DNA from: Chroococcidiopsis thermalis PCC 7203
GTDB lineage: Bacteria > Cyanobacteriota > Cyanobacteriia > Cyanobacteriales > Chroococcidiopsidaceae
NCBI RefSeq assembly: GCF_000317125.1
Contig: NC_019695.1
Span: 918,336 to 982,335 of the forward strand
DNA length: 64,000 bases
Direction: 5' to 3'
The translations under genes and the position numbers were made by a program. Of this stretch, positions 8,522 to 16,632 are shown piece by piece; the stretch's first letter is position 1; every line of letters begins with the position of its first letter. The notes beneath the pieces are model-generated. The model ran no database searches. It was not told the DNA's origin and was given only the letters and a program-made list of their open reading frames with translations.

Positions 8522-11491
8522 TCAGAATTCTCCTGCGAGAGCGGGAATACATCGTTCGCACAAGAGCGGATGTGCTTGAGATGCGCCGACGTGTATAGAA
8601 TAATTCCAACAGCGATCGCATTTTTTCCCGTCAGCCTTAGCGACCCCAATTCCCAAAGCTTCAGATTGGAAATTATATTTCAATTCTGTTAGGGTTGCGG
8701 GAGTATCGAGCAATTCTACCCCAGAAGTGATGAATAAATAGCGTAACTCATCAACACCGTTGGAATGAGTAGATGGCTGTGCGTCCGTACTGGGGTTTAA
8801 AAATTGCAGGCGTTGTCGCAAATTAGCATCGGCGACATATAATAGTACCTTTGCTTCGAGAGAAGAACCGATCGCCTTTTCAGTACGTGCTTGTTCTAAT
8901 ACCTTATTCACTTCCGTGCGGAGTTGGCGCAACTGAACCCAAGATTCTGCCAGCTCTGAATTTTGCCATTTGTCCTCTAACTTCACCCAGCCGGATTCAA
9001 ATACAGATTCATGCGACTTGGGGTAGGGGAGATATTGCCAGATATCCTCTGCCATGTGACACAATACAGGGGCGATCGCTTTGGCTAAGTTTTCTAGGGC
9101 AATCTGCAAAACTGTTTGACAACTGCGACGGCGAAACGAATTAGCGGCACTGATATACAGCCGATCCTTGGCAATATCTAAATAGAAACTCGATAAATCT
9201 ACGACACAGAAATTCTGCACGGTTTGGAAAAAACGGAAGAATTGGTATTTATCAAAAGCTTGTGTTACCTCATTAAATACTTCTGTCATTCGGTGCAGCA
9301 TATAACGATCCAATTCTGGTAACTGCTCGTATGGTACTGCATCCTTGCTGGGATCGAAATCGTGCAGATTTCCTAGTAAGAAACGAGCCGTGTTGCGAAT
9401 TTTATTTCTCGCATCCGCTAACTGCTTCAAGATATTTTTACTGATCGGCACGTCGGCGGAATAATCTACCGAAGACACCCACAACCGCAACACATCTGCA
9501 CCGTAGGGCGGTTCTTCTTTTTGATTTTTACCACCGTCAATAACTACCGTGGGATCGACTCCATTTCCTAAAGACTTGCTCATCTTACGTCCCTGCTCGT
9601 CCACGGTATACCCGTGAGTCAAAACAGTTTTGTAAGGTGCGTGACCGTTGGTCGCAACGCTCGTGAGCAAACTAGACTGGAACCAACCGCGATGCTGATC
9701 CGATCCTTCCAGATACAGATCGGCTGGATAGGATAATTCCGGTCGCTGTTGAAGGACAGCCGCCCAAGAGGAACCAGAATCAAACCAAACATCCATCGTA
9801 TCAATACCTTTACGGTATTTTCGCCCGTTATCGCGATACTTTTCTGGGAGCAACTCTTCTACCGACATTTCCCACCAAGCATCCGAGCCTTTTTCGGCAA
9901 AGATATTTTGGACGCGCGCGATCGTCTCTTCATTCAGTAGCGGTTCTCCGGTTTCCTCGTCGTAAAATACGGGAATTGGTACGCCCCAACTGCGCTGGCG
10001 GGAGATACACCAGTCAGAACGCTCAGCTACCATTGCGGTGATGCGGTTTTCTCCTTGAGCGGGAATCCACCGGACATGGGCGATCTCTTGCAGGGCTGCA
10101 TCTCGAAATCCTTCTACCGACGCAAACCATTGCTCAGTTGCCCGCAAAATCACGGGTTTTTTCGTCCGCCAATCGTAGGGATACTTGTGGACGTATGGTT
10201 CTTCCTTCAGCAGCGAACCAGCTTGTTCTAAAGCTTGAACGACTGCGGCGTTACCTTCCCCTAATACGTTAAGCTTGGCAAATTGTCCGGCTTCTGCTGT
10301 AAAGTTACCATCGGCATCGACGGGAGAGAGGATCGGCAAATTATAGCGCATCCCCACTTGATAATCTTCTTGTCCGTGTCCTGGTGCGGTGTGGACGAGT
10401 CCCGTACCGGATTCCGTCGTCACGTAGTCGCCGCCAATGACAATCGGGCTTTCGCGATCGCACAAGGGATGGCGATACTTGCAGTGTTCTAGTTCGTAGC
10501 CTTTGAATGTAGCTTTGACAGTGAGTTGAGCGCCAAGTGTTACAGATAATCTCTCCACTAAATCCGCCGCAACAATGAGGTATTGTGGATTTTGGTCACG
10601 CAAAGACGCGAAGGCGCTAAGGGTGCTTTGCGTCTCTGCGTCTTTGCGTGACATTTCCACCACGGCATAAGTTAAGTCGGGGTTGACTGCAACTGCTAAG
10701 TTGGCTGGAATTGTCCAAGGGGTTGTCGTCCAGATGGCTACCCAAAGATGGGGGAGGAAGGATTTGAGTTTGGGGAAGACTGATGGCTCGATGTGAGTCA
10801 TCGGAAAAGCTGCATAGAGACTGCGGGAGGTGTGTCCTTCGGGATACTCTAGTTCTGCTTCGGCTAGGGCGGTTTTCGAGCTGGGACTCCAGTAAACGGG
10901 TTTGAAGCCGCGATAAACGTAGCCTTTTAAGACCATCTGCCCAAATACGCCGATTTGGGCAGCTTCATATTTTGGTTTGAGAGTCAAATAGGAGTTTTCC
11001 CAATCACCGATTACCCCCCAGCGTTTGAGGCTGGCGCATTGTTCTTGCATTGCTTTGAGGGCGAAGTCCCGTGCTTTGTGGCGCAGTTCTAAAGGTGTGA
11101 GCGAAGCGCGTTCCTGCGGCTTCATGCTTTGGATGACTTTGAGTTCGATAGGCAATCCGTGACAGTCCCAACCGTGAATGCAGCGAACTTTACGCCCTTG
11201 TTGGAGTTGATAGCGATTGATGATGTCTTTGAGGATTTTATTCAGGGCATGACCGATATGTAACGAACCATTGGCGTAGGGGGGTCCATCGTGTAAAGTA
11301 AAAATCTCGCCAGAATTTTGCTGTGACAGGCGATCGTAAATTTGATTTTCTGCCCAAAACTTTTGGATCTCTGGCTCGCGCTTGGTGGCGTTTGCCCGCA
11401 TGTCAAATTTGGTTTTGGGCAGGTTTACGGTATCTTTGTAGCTTCCTAGTTCTGTCACAGCTTTGTCTAAAATAGGGACAAGGTTATTCAA
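8522..11491 (-). CDS. ileS: Isoleucyl-tRNA synthetase
   Basis: 989 residues, within or slightly above the normal range of bacterial type-1 IleRS. Class I signatures are present: HIGH in ANGSLHIGHALNK near residue 75 and KMSKS in GRKMSKSLGNG near 637. The CP1 editing region contains WTTTPWTIPAN, and the C-terminal zinc-binding Cys pairs CDRCW and CERC are intact. It charges tRNA-Ile and edits valine. Its start codon directly abuts the stop codon of the upstream secreted adhesin gene (11492), so it lacks a separate upstream promoter region unless one lies inside that gene. About 19 residues near position 281-299 (starting MSRKDAETQ) are encoded by a palindromic repeat (see 10596-10651), an insertion that standard IleRS sequences should not have. 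Confidence 0.97.
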   Translation of the reverse strand: MNNLVPILDKAVTELGSYKDTVNLPKTKFDMRANATKREPEIQKFWAENQIYDRLSQQNSGEIFTLHDGPPYANGSLHIGHALNKILKDIINRYQLQQGRKVRCIHGWDCHGLPIELKVIQSMKPQERASLTPLELRHKARDFALKAMQEQCASLKRWGVIGDWENSYLTLKPKYEAAQIGVFGQMVLKGYVYRGFKPVYWSPSSKTALAEAELEYPEGHTSRSLYAAFPMTHIEPSVFPKLKSFLPHLWVAIWTTTPWTIPANLAVAVNPDLTYAVVEMSRKDAETQSTLSAFASLRDQNPQYLIVAADLVERLSVTLGAQLTVKATFKGYELEHCKYRHPLCDRESPIVIGGDYVTTESGTGLVHTAPGHGQEDYQVGMRYNLPILSPVDADGNFTAEAGQFAKLNVLGEGNAAVVQALEQAGSLLKEEPYVHKYPYDWRTKKPVILRATEQWFASVEGFRDAALQEIAHVRWIPAQGENRITAMVAERSDWCISRQRSWGVPIPVFYDEETGEPLLNEETIARVQNIFAEKGSDAWWEMSVEELLPEKYRDNGRKYRKGIDTMDVWFDSGSSWAAVLQQRPELSYPADLYLEGSDQHRGWFQSSLLTSVATNGHAPYKTVLTHGYTVDEQGRKMSKSLGNGVDPTVVIDGGKNQKEEPPYGADVLRLWVSSVDYSADVPISKNILKQLADARNKIRNTARFLLGNLHDFDPSKDAVPYEQLPELDRYMLHRMTEVFNEVTQAFDKYQFFRFFQTVQNFCVVDLSSFYLDIAKDRLYISAANSFRRRSCQTVLQIALENLAKAIAPVLCHMAEDIWQYLPYPKSHESVFESGWVKLEDKWQNSELAESWVQLRQLRTEVNKVLEQARTEKAIGSSLEAKVLLYVADANLRQRLQFLNPSTDAQPSTHSNGVDELRYLFITSGVELLDTPATLTELKYNFQSEALGIGVAKADGKKCDRCWNYSIHVGASQAHPLLCERCIPALAGEF
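10596..10651. repeat. Palindromic repeat embedded in-frame in ileS
   Basis: The perfect 14-bp arms TCACGCAAAGACGC and GCGTCTTTGCGTGA surround a 28-bp centre of related purine/pyrimidine words. This is the style of the intergenic ACGCAAAGACGC repeats of filamentous and unicellular cyanobacteria. It lies inside ileS without breaking the frame and adds roughly 19 residues in the CP1 editing region. Confidence 0.8.
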
Positions 11492-14419
11492 CTATTTTAG
11501 AAGTATTTCTGCGGCAGGATAAGTTCCGTTACAGTTTAATGCAGGCGATCGCATTTTATTTGTAGATGCAGCCATCAATATAACTTCATTTTTTTCGTTG
11601 AATGCCCATTGAGTCGCTTCGACAATTTGAGTTGGGACAATTTGAGTTGGGGCAGAATTTACGACGCGATCGGGTATTGTGTTGGAGCGGCTCTCTGCTT
11701 CAGGTTCCAGCATCGCCCAATCAGTTAGGACTGTCTCAGCATTGAGTCGTTCTCTCGGGTTAGGTGGTAAGCCGCCGCGTCCATTGACGACGAATTGATT
11801 CTCGCTGCCAGTAGCACAACCAGCCACAATTTGGTTAGAAGCATCGACTAATTCTACTGGTAATACAACTAATCCTTGGCTGGGATCGACATCTATATCG
11901 TCTATTGTCACTACGCCATCAATACCGCGATCGCTCGTTGCAGCGATCCGACTGTCGGGAGAGATAAACAGCCCTCGGACATTAATTTCGATATTACCAC
12001 CACGACCTGCAAAAGCATTAGCAGCAATCTCGCTGTTTTCCAGTGCCACTAAGAACGTCGTGTCTATATTGATATTGCCTCCATCTCCTCCAGCTTGTGC
12101 CGTACCTGCGGTAGCAGAAATAGAACTGTTGCGGCGTAGTAAGAGCAAGTCTGCAATTTGCAAGGTAATATTTCCACCATTACCCGATCGCGTGGTTGCC
12201 GTGAGGGAGCCGTCTTCTACCCTCATGGAGTCAGCGGTGACTGCGATATTACCTGCATTACCTGACTGACTGCTGACTGAGATTTGCCCTCCATCTCCGA
12301 TCCTCAACTCTTTGGTCGTGACTTGTAAAGAACCTCCTCGTCCTGTAGACTGCTCGGTGGTATTGGCAAATATGCCACTCGCCGGACTAATGGGACCAAC
12401 TGAACCAGAAAAATCTTCTAGCTGGCTGACTTGGTTAAAGAAGTTGAAGTAATCGGGATTCCTAGAGGCGATCGCAATCCGGTTTTTGGCATTAATAATG
12501 ATATCGCCAGCATCACCGCTATTGGAAGCCGTTGTCAGTATTTGACCACCGCGATTGAGATCGAGTACATCAGCATTGACAATAATATTACCACCCCTAA
12601 ACGTACTGAGGCTTTGGGCGTTGATCGCACCTCCATCAAACACTCGTAAGGTTCCAGTGGTAATGCTAATCTGACCTCCCGTACCATTTGCCCCTGCTCC
12701 AGTGCTGGTTAGCAAGGTAGAATATTCACGACCTTTCAAGCGAATATCATTTGCTGTATCGGGAAAAATGACAGGATATCTACCGGAAACTTCTACAAAA
12801 TCGGTAGTATCAATCTCAATGTCACCAGCTTTGCCAAAGCTAAATGTCCTAGTTGATAGTTGCGCTCCCCCAGTTATAGATAAAGACTTGCCTTTAATGT
12901 AAAAGTTGCCACCATTACCTTGATGTGGTTTTTCTCCACCTACACCAGATTGGCTGGCAATCCAGCTCAGATTTGCAATCGATATTGGACCACCTGCTTT
13001 AATCGTAATATCTCCTCCATTGCCGCGTCCTTCAAACACGTTACTAGCGATAAAACTATTATCAGTAATGGAAATGGAGTCATTGGCTTGTAGTAAAATC
13101 GTCCCACCCGATGCCTTAAAGCTAGCTGCTACAATCTCGCTATCAGATATATCAATCGAGCCATTGGCTTTTACCGTAATATTTCCGGCACTATCGCCAA
13201 ATGAGAGGGTAGAAAAAGCGCTGTTGAGTCCTGTATCAGTAGCAGATAAAGTGACAGAACCAGCAGTTTCTACAAAGATATCACCTGAAGCTGCCCGATC
13301 TACAGCATTATCTCTAAACTGTATAGCACTGACTCTGCCAAGATTATCGATTGTCAGCGATCCAGCTTTGATATAGACATTACCAGCTCTACCACCAATG
13401 CCATTATCAAAGACATTAACAATGCTGCTAGATTGACTAATTATTGTTGCACCTGTTGTATCGATCGCAATGTCTCCGCCCCGCACGCCAGCAACTCCCT
13501 GTCTGGTGGCGATCCCGTTAGCCAGGGAACTTTCTCCTAAAAGTTGTAACTCGCGTGCAGTCACAGCAATACTACCTCCACCATTAGCTGCCACATCGAC
13601 TTTAGCGGCATTATTGAGCAAAACATCTGCTCTGGCTGTATCCTTGGGAAAACTCAAACGCAATTCGCTGTTGTTGAAATTCAGCCCTACCGTCCCCTCT
13701 GCTGTCAAACCACCTAACTCGACGCGACTATCGGGAGCGCGAACGATTCCACCATCTAAACTCACGTCACCACCTACTAAAGCTAGGGTTTTACTGGGTT
13801 TTACTGTTAATCCAGTCGCTTGACCTTGAGTCGCGATCGCCCTAGCTTGATTTACAATCCTGCCTGCATTTGTCCCAAACTGCAAGCCAATCGGAACGCT
13901 GATAGTTAGCAAAGGCGTGGTTTGCTCCGCACTAGCACTGAAACTCGTGTCATCTGCAAATTTTAGACTTTTTGCCGTACTAGCGATAAAAGAACCACCT
14001 ATATCTAACCTGGCATTTGTACCGAAGATGATGCCATTGGGGTTGAGCAGAAATAGACTAGCAGCACCATTAGCTCTGAGCAACCCATCAATATTGGAAA
14101 TGGAGCCACCTGTAACGCGACTGAAAATGTTTTGAATATTATTGGCGTTATTAAAGTAAGCAGAGCGTCCAGTTAAAACCGAAAAGGAGTCGAAACTGTG
14201 GAACAAATTATCGCCTCGTGTCGCTCCACCAGAAATAACATCAACCGTAGGATCGACAGGTTGAGATGTAACAATAGAACCCTCTGTTCCCAATGTATTA
14301 TCTGGTACAACTTGAGCTGAAGCAAAATTTTCCAGGCTAGCGATCGCACCACAAATCGCTATAGCAGATGTCCAGCCTACCATGCAATAATTTTTATGTT
14401 TCCCAGCTATGACAACCAT
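11492..14419 (-). CDS. Filamentous-haemagglutinin-type secreted protein (TpsA, two-partner secretion)
   Basis: 975 residues. An extended signal sequence ends near ASLENFASAQ; a start at Met13 is also possible. The TPS/haemagglutination-activity domain spans about residues 40-170, with FNNANNIQNIFSRVTGG, SNIDGLLRANGAASLFLLNP and NGIIFGTNARLDIGGSFIAS. These lines are diagnostic of cyanobacterial TpsA proteins. The rest is a right-handed beta-helix of repeats rich in GGNI, GDI and I-T-V-A motifs, ending in a short C-terminal region with Cys (CATGSEN) and CNGTYPAAEILLK. Such proteins pass through an outer-membrane TpsB porin, which is not in this window. No transmembrane anchor follows. It ends immediately before ileS. 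Confidence 0.93.
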   Translation of the reverse strand: MVVIAGKHKNYCMVGWTSAIAICGAIASLENFASAQVVPDNTLGTEGSIVTSQPVDPTVDVISGGATRGDNLFHSFDSFSVLTGRSAYFNNANNIQNIFSRVTGGSISNIDGLLRANGAASLFLLNPNGIIFGTNARLDIGGSFIASTAKSLKFADDTSFSASAEQTTPLLTISVPIGLQFGTNAGRIVNQARAIATQGQATGLTVKPSKTLALVGGDVSLDGGIVRAPDSRVELGGLTAEGTVGLNFNNSELRLSFPKDTARADVLLNNAAKVDVAANGGGSIAVTARELQLLGESSLANGIATRQGVAGVRGGDIAIDTTGATIISQSSSIVNVFDNGIGGRAGNVYIKAGSLTIDNLGRVSAIQFRDNAVDRAASGDIFVETAGSVTLSATDTGLNSAFSTLSFGDSAGNITVKANGSIDISDSEIVAASFKASGGTILLQANDSISITDNSFIASNVFEGRGNGGDITIKAGGPISIANLSWIASQSGVGGEKPHQGNGGNFYIKGKSLSITGGAQLSTRTFSFGKAGDIEIDTTDFVEVSGRYPVIFPDTANDIRLKGREYSTLLTSTGAGANGTGGQISITTGTLRVFDGGAINAQSLSTFRGGNIIVNADVLDLNRGGQILTTASNSGDAGDIIINAKNRIAIASRNPDYFNFFNQVSQLEDFSGSVGPISPASGIFANTTEQSTGRGGSLQVTTKELRIGDGGQISVSSQSGNAGNIAVTADSMRVEDGSLTATTRSGNGGNITLQIADLLLLRRNSSISATAGTAQAGGDGGNINIDTTFLVALENSEIAANAFAGRGGNIEINVRGLFISPDSRIAATSDRGIDGVVTIDDIDVDPSQGLVVLPVELVDASNQIVAGCATGSENQFVVNGRGGLPPNPRERLNAETVLTDWAMLEPEAESRSNTIPDRVVNSAPTQIVPTQIVEATQWAFNEKNEVILMAASTNKMRSPALNCNGTYPAAEILLK

Positions 14420-14533
14420 TACCCTTCCCCAGCAAATGCGATCGAGTCAAATTCTACACATGCATAAATACGATACATGAGTGCATGACTATATATGGTT
14501 ACAAAGTATTGCTGGGAAACAGGTACTTACGAC

Positions 14534-15373
14534 TTACGACTTCTCCTCGGTCTCAGGTGGCGAAGTTGGTTGATGCTTTTCTTCTGCATCTTCAATTGCA
14601 GCTTCTACTAATTCGGGACTGGGGGGATCGGGACGGTGTAATTCAGTGACTTCGCTCTGTGAGGATAACTCGGTTTCAGTTTCGGTAGTCGTCGATTCTT
14701 CTGGTTGCGTGGTTTCAACTGGGGTAGCTGCTGCAATGTCTGGGTTTGGTTGAGATTCAGGAGCGACAATAGCGTTTTCGGCTGGAGGAGACACTTCTAC
14801 TTCTGTAGCGATTTCGACTGGGGGAGACACTTTCACTTCTGTAGCAATTTTTTCTTCAAAGGTAGACGCTGACTCGGTTGTTTCTGGGGCTGTAGAAGTA
14901 CGACGATCGACAATTTCTACAGTGGGAGTAGATTCTACTGGCGGTGTCGGAACCTTTTTGACATCACTTTTTGGTTGTAGCTGCTCTTTGGCTGCGGTCG
15001 CTTTACTCGTTGCTTTCTTGCCAAACTGTGACAGCTTTTGTAGGGGTGAGATTTTGGTGACTTGCTCTTGAACGTTGCTTTTTACCTGTGCTGCGCTCGG
15101 TACAGCTGTTTGTTGTTGTTGAGGAGTGAGTTGGCGGCGTAACTGTAGAGTTTGGAACGCATACCAACCCAGTAACACGACTCCAGCGACTTGACCTAAT
15201 AGGAGTCCTCCTGTAATCTGCTTGGCACATACCCATAAGACTAAAGCATAGAACAACCCTACGCCGCTCCAATAGATATCGTTTTTGCGACCAATTTCTG
15301 GAAAGAAAAAGGCGGCTAGGTAGATGCCAAGACTACCAATAGCAACAGCTAACGCAAGGATGTATGCAAGCAT
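14534..15373 (-). CDS. Ycf66 family protein
   Basis: 279 residues. The N-terminal 90 residues hold three hydrophobic segments (MLAYILALAVAIGSLGIYLA, DIYWSGVGLFYALVLWVCA, LLGQVAGVVLLGWYAFQTLQ) followed by LRRQLTP, the signature of the Ycf66 family found in cyanobacteria and some plastids. The remaining ~190 residues are low-complexity, rich in Pro, Glu, Thr and Val, with a repeated VSPPVEIATEVE-type unit, and are probably disordered. Function unknown; a thylakoid or membrane role is usually assumed from its plastid distribution. It is monocistronic as far as can be seen. Confidence 0.88.
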   Translation of the reverse strand: MLAYILALAVAIGSLGIYLAAFFFPEIGRKNDIYWSGVGLFYALVLWVCAKQITGGLLLGQVAGVVLLGWYAFQTLQLRRQLTPQQQQTAVPSAAQVKSNVQEQVTKISPLQKLSQFGKKATSKATAAKEQLQPKSDVKKVPTPPVESTPTVEIVDRRTSTAPETTESASTFEEKIATEVKVSPPVEIATEVEVSPPAENAIVAPESQPNPDIAAATPVETTQPEESTTTETETELSSQSEVTELHRPDPPSPELVEAAIEDAEEKHQPTSPPETEEKS

Positions 15374-15629
15374 TTCTCATCTACTCCTAACTTAGAGTGT
15401 TTTCTGGGGATATCTGCTGGGGGCGTTTTTTCAACTAGCTACCTTTACCATTTTGCGGGAGATTGTTGACTTAGATACAAAACAAAAATTAATTCTCTGT
15501 ATCTACTTACCAGGTTGACATTTTTACCCTAGTGTTGTTCTCTGCTATATGGGCGATACTGTGGCGATCGCGCACTCTCTCCTTCTCAAGAGTTAAATTG
15601 AGATTGGACAGTACGAAAAAAGGCGATCG

Positions 15630-16019
15630 ATGACAAATCTTGAAGTTATTCAAGAGCTATACAGAGCTTTTCGCGAGAAAGATTACGATGCTTTTCAGCA
15701 AATTTGTACTGCTGACCTTACATGGATACAGAATGATAGATTTCCGCAAGGTAAGACGTATCAAGGTGCAGAAGCAGTCATCGCAGGAGTTTTTAAATCC
15801 AATAACGAGCGTTGGGAGATGTTTTCATTTCAGATCGATCGCTATCTTGATGCAGAAAATTCTGTAGTTGTCATTGGAGCATATGTAGGTCGCCATCGGG
15901 AGACGCAAAAATCGCTGCGTGCAGTTGCTGCGCACGTATACGATCTAGTTGATAGCAAGGTGTGCCGCTTCCAAATGTTTGCGGATACGAAAACAATCTG
16001 GGATTCGATGGTTCGATAA
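15630..16019 (+). CDS. NTF2-like/SnoaL-type protein
   Basis: 129 residues with the cone-shaped alpha+beta NTF2 pattern: an N-terminal helix (EVIQELYRAFREKDYDAFQQ), then LTWIQNDRFPQGKTYQG, VVVIGAYVGRH, and a final strand with VCRFQMFADT. No signal peptide. Members of this fold are small-molecule isomerases, hydrolases or binding proteins, and substrate cannot be predicted from these residues. The next gene, encoding a second NTF2-like protein, starts at the base after its stop codon (TAAATG), so the two are one transcription unit and may function together. Confidence 0.75.
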   Translation: MTNLEVIQELYRAFREKDYDAFQQICTADLTWIQNDRFPQGKTYQGAEAVIAGVFKSNNERWEMFSFQIDRYLDAENSVVVIGAYVGRHRETQKSLRAVAAHVYDLVDSKVCRFQMFADTKTIWDSMVR

Positions 16020-16580
16020 ATGAAGATCGACTTACATCAGGTGAAAATTAAATCGTACAGGGTAGCGTTAGCAAAGCTTTCCAAAGGAATTGCGGTTCTG
16101 GTTGGAATTGCTATTGTTTTAATTAGCATCGAAGTATTTGCAGGTATACCCACACAGATGAATGTCAGTAATTCCAGCCCAGCAGGGAGAAAAACTACAT
16201 CTCCAGAACAGATCCGCACAATCGTTCGTCAAGCGAGAGATAGCTGGGTCAATGGAGATGCAGATGCTTTCGCCGCTTTATTCACTCCTGACGGAGAACT
16301 GATCGTCCCAGGACAAAAATGGGTAGGTAAAGATGCCATCCGCAAAGCAGCAGCAGATTTTGCTACTTATGCCTCAAACGTCAAAATTGAAATTCGCCAA
16401 ATTATCATTGAAGGCGATCGCGCTGCCGTAGAGTGGTATTGGGAAGATACAGAAAAAGCGTCAGGTCGTCGCAACCGTGCAGACGATGCGATTATTGCCG
16501 ATTTTGTCGCAGGTAAAATCAAGCGCTGGCGCGAATATATCGACAGTAAAACGCCAGAGACAGTGACCAGTCACCAGTGA
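16020..16580 (+). CDS. Exported NTF2-like protein (SgcJ/EcaC type)
   Basis: 186 residues. An N-terminal membrane anchor or signal (AVLVGIAIVLISIEVFAG, residues 25-42) is followed by an NTF2-like domain at about 60-180. Family motifs include RQARDSWVNGDADAFAALF, TPDGELIVPGQKWVGKDAIR and AVEWYWEDTE, a line typical of SgcJ/EcaC-type oxidoreductase-like proteins. It is directly fused in the transcript to the preceding cytoplasmic NTF2-like gene. One partner is thus predicted inside the membrane and one outside. No catalytic role can be asserted. Confidence 0.8.
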   Translation: MKIDLHQVKIKSYRVALAKLSKGIAVLVGIAIVLISIEVFAGIPTQMNVSNSSPAGRKTTSPEQIRTIVRQARDSWVNGDADAFAALFTPDGELIVPGQKWVGKDAIRKAAADFATYASNVKIEIRQIIIEGDRAAVEWYWEDTEKASGRRNRADDAIIADFVAGKIKRWREYIDSKTPETVTSHQ

Positions 16581-16598
16581 GCTGAGGAAGTTGAGGAA

Positions 16599-16632
16599 GC
16601 AACCACCAACTACCAACTACCAACTACCCATT
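16599..16632. repeat. CAACTAC heptamer tandem repeat (STRR)
   Basis: Repeats of CCAACTA/CAACTAC run between the NTF2-like gene and the convergent spermidine-synthase-like gene. They are the short tandemly repeated sequences common in cyanobacterial intergenic DNA. No function known. Confidence 0.7.

Noticed and set aside
8522-11491. Possible T-box leader for ileS
   Set aside because: The upstream gene stop directly abuts the ileS start, leaving no leader; T-boxes are also not expected in cyanobacteria.
13020-13823. Several long plus-strand frames opposite the TpsA gene
   Set aside because: They mirror the repetitive beta-helix coding sequence and show only low-complexity Ser/Pro/Ala translation.
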